Source of the DNA: an uncultured Oscillospiraceae bacterium
GTDB taxonomy: Bacteria; Bacillota; Clostridia; Oscillospirales; Oscillospiraceae
Direction: 5' to 3'
Length of the DNA stretch: 64,000 nucleotides
Assembly: GCA_934590325.1 (NCBI GenBank)
Contig: CAKTOW010000009.1
Span: 6,316-70,315, forward strand
Shown here piece by piece: positions 1 through 8,103 of the stretch. The notes below the pieces were generated by a model. That model did no database searches. It was not told where the DNA came from and was given only the letters and a program-made list of their open reading frames with translations. A program made the translations under genes and the position numbers. Every line of letters begins with the position of its first letter. Positions within the stretch are counted from its first letter, which is position 1.

Positions 1-87
1 AATGTAAATAAAAGTGAGTTGTTTTTTAACAGAACGTTTACACTGACTATCACAACGAAAAGTGCAGGGAACTGTCGTTTCCGGACG

Positions 88-121
88 AAAAAGAGGGGCA
101 TCCGCCGGATGTCCCTCTTTT
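88..121 (-). terminator. Hairpin terminator after the 8-oxoguanine deaminase gene
   Basis: An A/T-flanked hairpin (AAGAGGG..CATCC against GGATG..CCCTCTT) lies 9 bases past the stop codon of the minus-strand gene. It is flanked by A and T runs, so it could stop transcription in both directions. Bases 1-87 show no gene or clear signal. Confidence 0.8.
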
Positions 122-129
122 CTTAGCAG

Positions 130-1485
130 TCACATATTCAGGTATGCGCGGCACTTGGCGTTGGCATCCCGGGCCAGCTTTTCCTCGTCCACGGTCACGA
201 TGCGGCCATCCCGGACGGTGACGCGGCCGTGTACCACGGTATAGTCCACCGGTCCGCGGACGCCCACGGTACCAAGCACTGAGCCTGCGTCCTGGTCGCA
301 GCCCACCAGTTCCAGGCGGCGGCTGTCGATCATGAACAGGTCGGCGCACTTGCCCGGGGCTAGTTGGCCGATGTCATCCCGCCCCAGCAGCCGGGCGCTG
401 CCGCGGGTGGCCACCTTCAGGATGTCGTACCCGGTGGGTGCCTTACGGCTGGAGTTCAGCCGGTGCAGCAGGAACGCCACCCGCAGCTCCTCCAGCAGGC
501 TGGAGCCATCGTTGCTGGCGCTGCCGTCCACCGCCAGGCCCACCGGCACACCCAGCTCCAGCATCTCCGGGATGCGGGCGATGCCACTGGAGAGCTTCAT
601 GTTGCTGATGGGGCAGTGTGCCACGCCGGTGCCGGTCTGTGCCAGCAGGCACAGCTCCTGGTCGTTGAAGTGGATGCCGTGGGCGAACCACACGTCGTCG
701 CCCAGCCAGCCCAGCCGCGCCATGTACTCCAGCGGACGGACGCCCTCCCGCTGCAGCATGAAGTTTTCTTCGTCCTTGGTCTCGCACAAGTGGGTGTGCA
801 GCCGCACGTGGTACTGTCGTGCCAGGATGGCGCTCTGCCGCAGAAGTTCCGCCGACACGGAGAAGGGGGAGCAGGGTGCCAGCGCCACGCGGTGCATGGC
901 ACCGTAGCTGGCGTCGTGGTACTTCTCGATGCAGCGCACTGAGTCGGCCATGATCTCATCCACGGTCTGCACCACGCTGTCCGGGGGCAGGCCGCCGTCC
1001 TTGACGCTGAGGTCCATGCTGCCGCGGCTGGCGTACATGCGGATGCCCAGCTCATCGGCTGCGGCGAACTGACTGGCCAGCAGGTCGCCGCTGTGGGCGG
1101 GGAACACGTAGTGGTGGTCGAAGCAGGTGGTGCAGCCGTGCTTCATCAGCTCGCCCATGCCGGTGAGAGAGGATAGGCGGATCACGTCGGCGTCCAGGTT
1201 CTTCCAGATCTCATACAGGGTCTTGAGCCAGTCAAAAAGTTCCATATTTTGCACTTTTGGCAGATTTCTGGAGAAAATCTGGTACAAATGGTGATGAGTA
1301 TTCACAAGGCCGGGGTAGCAGAACATGTGGCGGGCGTCGATGGTCTCGTCGGCGGCGACGTCCAGGTTTTGGCCGATGGCCTGGATAAAGCCGTTCCGGC
1401 AGTAGAGGTCCACATCCCGCAGAATACGGTCGTTTTCGTCGCAGGTGACCAGCTGGGAGATGCTGCGGATCAGCAGAGATGACAT
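130..1485 (-). CDS. 8-oxoguanine deaminase-like amidohydrolase
   Basis: A 451-residue metal-dependent amidohydrolase of the ATZ/TRZ-like class, expected in the cytosol. Metal-site motifs are visible: NTHHH (residues 62-66), the LHTHLCET segment near residue 235, a FAHG motif and a DGSASND segment that should carry the catalytic Asp. This HHHLYQ-type N-terminal motif is typical of 8-oxoguanine deaminases and the related hydroxydechloroatrazine hydrolases; it differs from GuaD at 14.6 kb. The reaction would be 8-oxoguanine to urate plus ammonia, feeding the purine-degradation genes that follow. The ATG at 1485 has a strong AAGGAGGG site 8 bases upstream. SsnA-type aminohydrolases are the main alternative. 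It lies last in a minus-strand run behind the nucleoside importer, separated from it by a terminator and a triple repeat. Confidence 0.82.
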   Translation of the reverse strand: MSSLLIRSISQLVTCDENDRILRDVDLYCRNGFIQAIGQNLDVAADETIDARHMFCYPGLVNTHHHLYQIFSRNLPKVQNMELFDWLKTLYEIWKNLDADVIRLSSLTGMGELMKHGCTTCFDHHYVFPAHSGDLLASQFAAADELGIRMYASRGSMDLSVKDGGLPPDSVVQTVDEIMADSVRCIEKYHDASYGAMHRVALAPCSPFSVSAELLRQSAILARQYHVRLHTHLCETKDEENFMLQREGVRPLEYMARLGWLGDDVWFAHGIHFNDQELCLLAQTGTGVAHCPISNMKLSSGIARIPEMLELGVPVGLAVDGSASNDGSSLLEELRVAFLLHRLNSSRKAPTGYDILKVATRGSARLLGRDDIGQLAPGKCADLFMIDSRRLELVGCDQDAGSVLGTVGVRGPVDYTVVHGRVTVRDGRIVTVDEEKLARDANAKCRAYLNM

Positions 1486-1507
1486 GGAAAAGGCCCTCCT
1501 TGGATCG

Positions 1508-1540
1508 GAATTTAGTAAGAATTTAGTAGGAGTTTAGTGG
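1508..1540. repeat. Three tandem 11-bp repeats upstream of the deaminase gene
   Basis: Three head-to-tail copies of GAATTTAGTAA, GAATTTAGTAG and GAGTTTAGTGG occupy the stretch just upstream of the deaminase ribosome binding site. The 11-bp period is one DNA helical turn, so a cooperative protein site is possible. No strong -35/-10 pair is evident in this intergenic region. Confidence 0.6.
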
Positions 1541-1581
1541 AAGAAAGCAGAAAAAAGTGGAAAGAGTGAGAAAAGGGTAGG

Positions 1582-1617
1582 AAAAAAGAGCAGGCCGCAA
1601 AGCGGCCTACTCTTTTT
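1582..1617 (-). terminator. Terminator after nupQ
   Basis: A stem AAAAAGAG-AGGCCGC against GCGGCCT-CTCTTTTT with loop AAA and one C/A mismatch lies 10 bases past the nupQ stop. T runs on both sides make it potentially bidirectional. It separates the importer genes from the deaminase gene. Confidence 0.85.
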
Positions 1618-1626
1618 GTGCGTACA

Positions 1627-2619
1627 TCAACGTTCCTCGCGGAAGTAGGAGAGACCGAGGGACGCAGGGGGCTGATCCTCCCGCTTCTTACGCAGGGACA
1701 CGATGATCAGCACCACCAGGGTGATGACATAGGGCAGCATCTTGTACAGCTCCTTCACGGCCATCTGACCGCCGGTGGGCAGGTAGATGTTCAGGATGTA
1801 CAGGCCGCCGAACAGGATGGAGGCCAGGATGCTGACATTGGGACGCCAGATGGTGAAGATGACCAGCGCGATGGCCAGCCAGCCGCGGTCACCGAAGGCG
1901 TTGTTGGACCACACGCCGTTGGCGTAGTCCATAACGTAGTACAGACCGCCCAGGCCCGCGATCATGGAGCCGATGCAGGTAGCCAGGTACTTGTACTTGG
2001 TGACGTTGATGCCGGCGGCATCGGCGGTGGAGGCGCTTTCGCCCACGGCGCGCAGGTGCAGGCCGGGACGGGTGTGGTTCAGGAAGTAGGAGGCGCCCAG
2101 AGCCAGGATGATGGCCACATACGCCAGGAAGCCGTAGGACAGGAACAGCTGGCCGAACCAGCCGGTGCTGTTGGCGCCGGGCAGGGTGGTCTTGAAGAAC
2201 ACACTGGTGTTGGACAGGGCGATGGAGGGCACCTCGCTGTTGGTCAGCTTGATGAGGGAGCCGCCGAAGAAGTTGCCCACGCCCACGCCGAAGGTGGTCA
2301 TAGCCAGACCGGTGACGTTCTGATTGGCGCGGAGGGTAACGGTCAGGAAGCAGTACAGCAGGCCCATCAGCAGGGAGCCCAGCAGGGAGCAGAGGATGGG
2401 GATGATGACGGCCAGAAAGCCGTTCATGTTGCTGCCGGCGGACATCTCGTAGAAGAATGAGCCGATAACGCCGCTGATGCCGCCCACGTACATGATGCCG
2501 GGGATACCCAGGTTCAGGTTACCGGACTTTTCCGTCAGGATCTCGCCGGTGCTGCCGAACAGCAGGGGGATGCCCTGCATGACCGCACGGGGGAAGAAGG
2601 ATACAAAATCAAAACCCAT
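1627..2619 (-). CDS. nupQ: Nucleoside ABC transporter permease (NupQ/YufQ type)
   Basis: A 330-residue polytopic membrane protein with the glycine-rich N-terminal GEILTEKSGNLNLGIPGIM signature of BMP-associated ABC permeases. Like the YufQ/NupC family it has about eight to ten hydrophobic segments and a charged, short C-terminal tail. It should form the channel with NupP and be driven by NupO. Only three bases separate it from nupP, so the two are cotranscribed. Known family members import guanosine and other nucleosides, which suits the surrounding purine genes; the exact substrate cannot be read from sequence. Confidence 0.9.
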   Translation of the reverse strand: MGFDFVSFFPRAVMQGIPLLFGSTGEILTEKSGNLNLGIPGIMYVGGISGVIGSFFYEMSAGSNMNGFLAVIIPILCSLLGSLLMGLLYCFLTVTLRANQNVTGLAMTTFGVGVGNFFGGSLIKLTNSEVPSIALSNTSVFFKTTLPGANSTGWFGQLFLSYGFLAYVAIILALGASYFLNHTRPGLHLRAVGESASTADAAGINVTKYKYLATCIGSMIAGLGGLYYVMDYANGVWSNNAFGDRGWLAIALVIFTIWRPNVSILASILFGGLYILNIYLPTGGQMAVKELYKMLPYVITLVVLIIVSLRKKREDQPPASLGLSYFREER

Positions 2620-2622
2620 ACG

Positions 2623-3711
2623 TTACGCCTCCTTCTTGCTGCTCTTGCGCAGAGTAACCTTGTAGGTGATGAAGAACTCGGTAGCAATGATGAAGAACAG
2701 GATGATACCGGTCAGAATGTCGGCGAAGGAGTGGTTCAGGCTCAGAGCGCTGGCCACCTCGCTGGCGCCGCGGTCCATGGTCACCAGCAGCAGGGAAGCG
2801 GCGATCATGATGAAGGGGTTGAACTTGGACATCCAGGACACCATGACGGCGGTGAAGCCGCGGCTGTCCACGATGGTGGTGGTCAGGGTGTGGTCGATGC
2901 CGGCGGTCATCATAAAGCCCATCAGGGCGCACAGGGCGCCGGAGAGCACCATGGTGCGGATGATGACCCGGTCCACCTTGATGCCGGCATAGCTGGCGGT
3001 ACGCTGGCTCTCGCCCACCACGGCGATCTCGTAGCCGTGCTTGCTGTAGCGCAGGTACACGAACATGAAGGCGGTCATGATGGCCACGATGATGATGGGC
3101 AGCAGATAGGGGTTGCCCAGCTCGGGCAGCCAGCCGCTGCGGGTGGCCTGGTTGATGATACCGATCTTACCGGCGCCCTTGGGCACCTCCCATACGATGA
3201 TGAAGTAGGAGGCCAACTGCATGGCGATGTAGTTCATCATCAGGGTGAACAGAGTCTCATTGGTGTCCCAGCGGGCTTTGAAGAAGGCGGGCAGGAAGCC
3301 CCACAGGGCACCGGCCAGCAGGGAGGCCGCCAGGGAGATGATGATCAGCACGGGGGTGGAGACCTTGTCGCCCAGCAGGATCATGCAGGTGGTGGTGGCC
3401 AGACAGCCGATCAGGGTCTGACCCTCGGCGCCGATGTTCCAGAAGCGCATCTTGAACGCGGGGGTCACGGCCAGGGAGATACCCAGCAGCACGGCCACGT
3501 TGCGGAAGGTGACGCCGATACGGCGGGAAGAGCCGAACGCACCGTCCAGGATGGTGCCGTAGACGGCGATGGGGTCCTGGCCGGTCAGCAGGGTGGTGAT
3601 CAGTCCGCAGAACACCAGGGCCAGCAGCAGGATGCCGCCGCGGATCAGCAGTGCCTTGGACAGAGGCAGCGTATCACGCTTGGAGATATGAAACAGGGAT
3701 TGCTTACGCAT
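2623..3711 (-). CDS. nupP: Nucleoside ABC transporter permease (NupP/YufP type)
   Basis: A 362-residue permease with a short cytosolic N-terminus (to about residue 22) followed by hydrophobic segments. The conserved loop MRFWNIGAEGQ matches the BMP-linked BPD_transp_2 permeases. Its ATG overlaps the end of nupO by 8 bases, and nupQ follows after three bases, so the three genes look translationally coupled. It would pair with NupQ in the inner face of the importer. The assignment to the P rather than Q subunit rests on the longer length and gene order seen in Bacillus. Confidence 0.9.
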   Translation of the reverse strand: MRKQSLFHISKRDTLPLSKALLIRGGILLLALVFCGLITTLLTGQDPIAVYGTILDGAFGSSRRIGVTFRNVAVLLGISLAVTPAFKMRFWNIGAEGQTLIGCLATTTCMILLGDKVSTPVLIIISLAASLLAGALWGFLPAFFKARWDTNETLFTLMMNYIAMQLASYFIIVWEVPKGAGKIGIINQATRSGWLPELGNPYLLPIIIVAIMTAFMFVYLRYSKHGYEIAVVGESQRTASYAGIKVDRVIIRTMVLSGALCALMGFMMTAGIDHTLTTTIVDSRGFTAVMVSWMSKFNPFIMIAASLLLVTMDRGASEVASALSLNHSFADILTGIILFFIIATEFFITYKVTLRKSSKKEA

Positions 3712-5245
3712 CTGCTTTGCCTCCTTCCACGCGGGTCATCAGAGCGCCCACTTCGAGTTTATTGGTCTTGCGGCCGTCCACAACGCCGGAGACCTGACCG
3801 CCGCAGAGCACCACGATGCGGTCGCACAGCTCCAGAAGAACGTCCAGGTCCTCGCCCACGTAGACGACGGCGACGCCCTTCATCTTCTGCTCGGTCAGCA
3901 GGTTGTAGATGGTGTAGGAAGTGTTGATGTCCAGGCCGCGGACGGCGTAGGCGGTCATCAGCACGGCAGGCTGCTGGGCGATCTCGCGGCCGACCAGCAC
4001 CTTCTGCACGTTACCGCCGGACATACGGCGGACGGGGAAGGCGGTGCTGGGGGTGACCACCTCAAGCTCCTGCCAGATGCGCTGTGCCAGCGCCTCGGGG
4101 TCCTTGCGGTCCAGGAAGATGCTCTTGCCCTTGCGCCAGGAGCGGAGCATCATGTTGCCGGTCATACCCATGGAGCCCACCAGGCCCATGCCCAGACGGT
4201 CCTCCGGGACGAAGCTCATGGCAATGCCGCTTTTGCGGATGTCCATGGGGTCCTTGCCGGCCAGTTCCTCGGGGGCGCCGCCCTCGGGGGGATAGAAAGT
4301 GACGGAGCCGGAGGAGATGGGGTACAGACCCGCGATGGACTCCAGCAGCTCGCGCTGGCCGGAGCCGGCTACGCCGGCCACGCCCAGCACCTCGCCGGCG
4401 TTGATGGTAAAGCTCACGTTGTCCAGACGCTTGACGCCCAGCTCGTCGAACACGGTCAGGCCCTCCAGCTTCAGCCGGGGCTCCACATTGACGGGCTCGG
4501 GACGGTTGATGTTCAGGGCCACGCTGCGGCCCACCATCATGTCGGTCAGGGACTGCTGGTCGGCGTCCTTAGTCATGACATCGCCTATGTACTCGCCCTT
4601 GCGCAGGACGGCCACACGGTCGGACACGTCCAGCACCTCATGAAGCTTGTGGGTGATGATGATCAGGGACTTGCCGTCGGCCTTCATGTTGCGCATGACG
4701 GTGAACAGCTTGTCGGTCTCCTGCGGCGTCAGCACGGCGGTGGGCTCGTCCAGAATAAGAATGTCGGCGCCGCGGTACAGCACCTTGACGATCTCAACGG
4801 TCTGCTTCTGGGACACGGACATGTCGTATATCTTCATGTCGGGGTCGATGTCGAAGCCGTATTTGTCGCAAATTTCCTTGACCTTCTGGCGTGCGTTGTT
4901 CAGGTCCAGCTTACCCTCCAGGCCGAGGATGATATTCTCGGTGGCGGTGAACAGATCGACCAGCTTGAAGTGCTGGTGGATCATGCCGATACCCAGGTCA
5001 AAGGCATCCTTGGGAGATGCGATGGTAACGGGCTGGTCGTGGATGTAGATCTGTCCCTCGTCGGGGAAATAGATGCCGGAGAGCATGTTCATCAGAGTGG
5101 TCTTGCCGCTGCCGTTTTCGCCCAGCAGGGACAGGATCTCACCCTCATGCAGTTCCAGGTTGATGGCGTTGTTGGCCACCACGGAGCCGAACCGCTTGGT
5201 GATGTTCTCCATTTTGATCGCGCATTTGTTTTCCAAGGCTGTCAT
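3704..5245 (-). CDS. nupO: Nucleoside ABC transporter, two-domain ATP-binding protein (NupO type)
   Basis: A fused dimer of two ABC ATPase domains, as in RbsA/YufO proteins. Domain 1 has Walker A GENGSGKTT, an ABC signature reduced to VSQKQ, and Walker B ILILDEPTAVL. Domain 2 has the degenerate Walker A GVAGSGQRE, signature SGGNVQK and a weak Walker B; this asymmetry is normal for the family and leaves domain 1 as the likely main ATPase. The ATG at 5245 gives 513 residues and fits family starts; a GTG at 5275 would add ten residues but has no good ribosome site. It starts the nupO-nupP-nupQ operon, with its own promoter at 5311-5339. Confidence 0.92.
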   Translation of the reverse strand: MTALENKCAIKMENITKRFGSVVANNAINLELHEGEILSLLGENGSGKTTLMNMLSGIYFPDEGQIYIHDQPVTIASPKDAFDLGIGMIHQHFKLVDLFTATENIILGLEGKLDLNNARQKVKEICDKYGFDIDPDMKIYDMSVSQKQTVEIVKVLYRGADILILDEPTAVLTPQETDKLFTVMRNMKADGKSLIIITHKLHEVLDVSDRVAVLRKGEYIGDVMTKDADQQSLTDMMVGRSVALNINRPEPVNVEPRLKLEGLTVFDELGVKRLDNVSFTINAGEVLGVAGVAGSGQRELLESIAGLYPISSGSVTFYPPEGGAPEELAGKDPMDIRKSGIAMSFVPEDRLGMGLVGSMGMTGNMMLRSWRKGKSIFLDRKDPEALAQRIWQELEVVTPSTAFPVRRMSGGNVQKVLVGREIAQQPAVLMTAYAVRGLDINTSYTIYNLLTEQKMKGVAVVYVGEDLDVLLELCDRIVVLCGGQVSGVVDGRKTNKLEVGALMTRVEGGKADA

Positions 5246-5310
5246 CCTTTCTTTCGGCGCAGATGGCTGCAACACCTCGTAGCACGCCGGGGATAAATTC
5301 CATACGGCTT

Positions 5311-5339
5311 ATTTTACCATACATGTTGAGCGTTGTAAA
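5311..5339 (-). promoter_or_regulatory. Sigma-A-type promoter for nupOPQ
   Basis: On the minus strand TTTACA, a 17-base spacer and TAAAAT precede nupO by about 65 bases. It sits after the terminator behind nupN, so the ATPase and permeases can be transcribed separately from the binding protein. Confidence 0.7.
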
Positions 5340-5442
5340 TCAAAATCAGCAAAAAATTTGTCAGGTATATACAAAGAATGTGAGGTTACACAAGAAAGAG
5401 TCATCCTCTTTGTGTAAATCGTCAAAACCGCGTGTGTGAGGG

Positions 5443-5480
5443 AAAAAGCAAGAGGTGGGCTGCCTGTGCAGCCCACCTCG
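5443..5480 (-). terminator. Strong terminator between nupN and nupO
   Basis: A perfect 12-bp stem (GAGGTGGGCTGC against GCAGCCCACCTC) is followed on the minus strand by CTTGCTTTTT. It lies 37 bases past the nupN stop. Such a site usually gives more lipoprotein message than permease message. Confidence 0.85.
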
Positions 5481-5517
5481 TTGTGGTTCAATATGCAGTT
5501 CTTTGAGGGAACTTCAA

Positions 5518-6744
5518 TTAGAACTTAACGTCCAGACGGGTGATGCCGTCGATCTCCAGATCGAAGTAAGGAGCGGAACGGAACTCGGACTCGGAGAAGT
5601 AACCGTCGTGCACGACCTCGGTGTCGGGAGTGTAATCAGCATCGGTGTCGACATCGGCCATGTAGGAGGTCAGGGTCTCGCCCTTGACGGTGAAGGTGGC
5701 GGTGTCAAACACGTGCAACTCACCGCTCTCCAGCTTGGCCTTGGCAGCCTCGATAGCCTCGGCAGTGCCGGCGGCAGCCACGTCGGTGTTCAGCTCTTCC
5801 AGGACCACGGAACCGGTAGCCAGGGTGCCGGTCCAGTCAGCATCGATGGCGGTGCCGTCCATGACAGCCTTGATGGCATACTCATAGTAGGGAGCCCAGT
5901 CGATACGGGAGGAGATGATGTAGGTGTCGGGACCGGCAGCCTTGGTGGAACCGTTGTAGGACACGTTGGGAACGCCAGCGTTCTGGCAGGCGGTAGGAGC
6001 ACCGAAGGAGTCGGCGTGCTGGCTGATCAGCTTGCAGCCGCCATCGATCAGCTTCTGAGCGCCTTCCTTCTCCAGAGCCTCGTCATACCAGCTGCCGGTG
6101 AAGGTCACATCCATGGTGACGGTGGGGCAGACGGACTTGGCGCCCAGATAGAAGGAGGTGTAGCCGGAGACCACTTCAGCGTAGGTGAAGGCGCCGACAT
6201 AGCCCATCTTGGCTTCCTCGGCAGTGAACTTACCGGCCTCGATCATCTCGTTCAGCTTCATACCGGCAGCGATACCGGCCAGGTAACGACCCTCATAGAT
6301 GGAAGCGAAAGCGTTGTGATAGTTGGCCAGACCCTCGGTGTGAGCGCGGGTACCGGTGCTGTGGCAGAACTGGACGTCGGGATTCTCCTTGGCGGCGTCG
6401 ATCATGTAAGGCTCATGACCGAAGCTGTCGGCGAAGATGATGTTGCAGCCCTTGTCCACCATGTCCATGGCAGTCTCGTAGCACTCCTGACCCTCGGGGA
6501 CGTTGGTCTTCAGGATGTAGTCATCCTCGGTCAGACCCAGGTCGGCGATGGCCTTCTTGGCAGCGTTGATGAAGTTGAGGTCGTAGGTGGAGTTCTCATC
6601 ATGCAGGGTGATGAAACCAACCTTGACCTTGGCAGCGGTGGCATCACCGTCGCCGTCACCCTGGGTGTCGTCCTTCTTCTCACCGCAGGCCACCAGGCTC
6701 AGAGCCATGACCAGGGCGAGGAGCATTGCAAGGAACTTTTTCAT
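5518..6744 (-). CDS. nupN: BMP-family nucleoside-binding lipoprotein (NupN type)
   Basis: A 408-residue substrate-binding lipoprotein. The signal peptide MKKFLAMLLALVMALSLVAC ends in a lipobox with Cys20 as the acylation site, so the protein should sit outside, on the membrane. After an acidic linker the BMP/PnrA periplasmic-binding fold begins at VKVGFITLHD (about residue 40), followed by ADSFGHEPYM and the SGYTSFYLGA hinge region. BMP proteins of this kind deliver nucleosides to NupOPQ-type permeases. It has its own strong promoter and a leader of roughly 107 bases, and a terminator after it. Family assignment is firm; guanosine or inosine as ligand is an inference from context. Confidence 0.92.
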   Translation of the reverse strand: MKKFLAMLLALVMALSLVACGEKKDDTQGDGDGDATAAKVKVGFITLHDENSTYDLNFINAAKKAIADLGLTEDDYILKTNVPEGQECYETAMDMVDKGCNIIFADSFGHEPYMIDAAKENPDVQFCHSTGTRAHTEGLANYHNAFASIYEGRYLAGIAAGMKLNEMIEAGKFTAEEAKMGYVGAFTYAEVVSGYTSFYLGAKSVCPTVTMDVTFTGSWYDEALEKEGAQKLIDGGCKLISQHADSFGAPTACQNAGVPNVSYNGSTKAAGPDTYIISSRIDWAPYYEYAIKAVMDGTAIDADWTGTLATGSVVLEELNTDVAAAGTAEAIEAAKAKLESGELHVFDTATFTVKGETLTSYMADVDTDADYTPDTEVVHDGYFSESEFRSAPYFDLEIDGITRLDVKF

Positions 6745-6852
6745 TCTTGTTTTCCTCCTTAAAATATGTGACGCACGCCTAAAAGTAAGGCAAATTTTGA
6801 CGCGCGTCTGAACAACGGGCGTTCGGCCCGGTATTCACGCAACTCACAATGA
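6745..6852 (-). promoter_or_regulatory. Structured leader of nupN
   Basis: Between the predicted start of transcription and the nupN start, the minus-strand RNA can form CGGGC/GCCCG around loop CGAAC, then a long stem pairing GACGCGCGUC with GGCGUGCGUC (10 pairs including G-U) that can extend through AAAA/UUUU. The second stem ends about 12 bases before the AAGGAGG site. It does not match the purine riboswitch core. A regulatory role is unproven. Confidence 0.4.
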
Positions 6853-6859
6853 CGTGGGT

Positions 6860-6888
6860 ATTATACAGGATTCCACCGCTGATTTCAA
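6860..6888 (-). promoter_or_regulatory. Strong sigma-A promoter for nupN
   Basis: On the minus strand TTGAAA, a 17-base spacer and a perfect TATAAT lie about 110 bases before the nupN start codon. Confidence 0.85.
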
Positions 6889-7042
6889 CAGAAAATGTGA
6901 ATTACAGCAAAATTTCTTTGTGACGCACAAAAAATCTTTGTAAATCTTGTGCAGTATGCGGCAATTGATAGAAATTTCACGGTCGGGATAGCGGTTTCGG
7001 ATACCTGTGAGAAGCAGGCGTTCTGCTTCGGAGACAGGGAAA

Positions 7043-7072
7043 GTCCTGCCCGCGGCGCACCGCGGGCAGGAC
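7043..7072 (-). terminator. Hairpin after arcC
   Basis: A perfect 13-bp stem, GTCCTGCCCGCGG against CCGCGGGCAGGAC, with a 4-base loop follows the arcC stop by 8 bases. The following T tract is weak (ACTTTCCC), so it may be leaky or act mainly to protect the message. A second small hairpin (GAAGCAG/CTGCTTC) is at 7011-7029. Confidence 0.65.
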
Positions 7073-7080
7073 GGGAAAAC

Positions 7081-8016
7081 TTACTGATGGATGCGGGTGC
7101 CGGTCTTGCCCTCGATGCCGTCCTTAGCCTTCTCCAGCAGGGTGATCAGGGCGGTGCGGCCAGCCTTGGACTCGGCGAACTTCACCGCGGCCTGCACCTT
7201 GGGCAGCATGGAGCCCTTGGCGAACTGGCCTTCTTCCATGTACTTGTAGGCCTCGGCGGGGGTCAGGTCGTCCAGACCCTTCTGATCGGGCTTGTTGAAA
7301 TTGATGGCCACCTTCTCCACGGCGGTGAGGATGATGAGCATATCGGCGTCCAGCAGCTCGGCCAGCAGCTCGCTGCCGAAGTCCTTGTCGATAACGGCGG
7401 GGGTGCCGGTGAGCTTGCTGCCCTCACGGACGACGGGGATGCCGCCGCCGCCCACGGCGATGACCACGTGGCCGGCATCCACCAGCGCCTTGATGCTGGC
7501 CTTCTCCACGATGTCAAAGGGCTTGGGGGAGGGGACTACCTGGCGATAGCCGCGGCCGGCATCCTCCACCATGGTATAGCCCTTCTCGGCGGCGATGCGG
7601 TCGGCGGTCTCCTTGTCATAGAAGGCGCCCACGGGCTTGGTGGGGTTCTGGAAGGCGGGGTCGTCCTTGGAGACCACGGTCTGGGTCACGATGGTGGCCA
7701 CGGGCTTGTCCATGCCGCGGCTGGCCAGCTCGTTGCCGATGGCCTGCTGCAGGTGGTAGCCGATGTAGCCCTCGGACATGGCGCCGCACTCGGGGAAGGG
7801 CATATCGGCCTTGATGGCCTTGGCCTCGGCGGCGGTGCTCAGGCCCAGGTTGATCATGCCCACCTGGGGGCCGTTGCCGTGGGCGACCACGACCTCGTTG
7901 CCGGCGGCGATCAGGTCCACGATGGACTTGGCGGTCTCGGTGACCAGCTGCAGCTGCTCGGCGGCGGTGTTGCCCAGCGCGTTGCCGCCCAGGGCGATGA
8001 CGATTCTCTTAGACAT
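7081..8016 (-). CDS. arcC: Carbamate kinase
   Basis: A 311-residue amino-acid-kinase-fold enzyme that makes ATP from carbamoyl phosphate and ADP, releasing carbamate. Family motifs are clear: IALGGNAL at the N-terminus (residues 6-13), the HGNGPQVG loop near residue 46, the PSPKP segment near 162, VIAVGGGGIPV near 184 and GSMLPKV near 268. Length is normal. In this context it should take carbamoyl phosphate released by YgeW, giving the energy-yielding last step of purine or ureido-compound fermentation. It has an AGAGGT ribosome site and is separated from ygeW by an intergenic hairpin, so it may be under partial readthrough from the ygeY promoter. Confidence 0.96.
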   Translation of the reverse strand: MSKRIVIALGGNALGNTAAEQLQLVTETAKSIVDLIAAGNEVVVAHGNGPQVGMINLGLSTAAEAKAIKADMPFPECGAMSEGYIGYHLQQAIGNELASRGMDKPVATIVTQTVVSKDDPAFQNPTKPVGAFYDKETADRIAAEKGYTMVEDAGRGYRQVVPSPKPFDIVEKASIKALVDAGHVVIAVGGGGIPVVREGSKLTGTPAVIDKDFGSELLAELLDADMLIILTAVEKVAINFNKPDQKGLDDLTPAEAYKYMEEGQFAKGSMLPKVQAAVKFAESKAGRTALITLLEKAKDGIEGKTGTRIHQ

Positions 8017-8050
8017 AGTTCTTTACCTCTGTATATAGTGTCGTTGTCAT

Positions 8051-8087
8051 AGAAAAGCAACAGCGGCGGCGCTGCCGCCGCTGTTGC
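8051..8087 (-). terminator. Hairpin between ygeW and arcC
   Basis: A perfect 14-bp stem (GCAACAGCGGCGGC against GCCGCCGCTGTTGC) with loop of 3 bases is followed by TTTTC on the minus strand. The short T run suggests attenuation rather than a full stop, since no clear promoter for arcC is seen downstream. Confidence 0.6.
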
Positions 8088-8103
8088 GGAAAGGGGGGCT
8101 ATT

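Noticed and set aside
5246..5275. GTG 5275 as start of nupO
   Set aside because: No ribosome site at proper spacing and the extra ten residues are outside the family's usual N-terminus.
6745..6852. Purine riboswitch in the nupN leader
   Set aside because: The junction core GTTTCTAC and the TATA-type P1 flank are absent.
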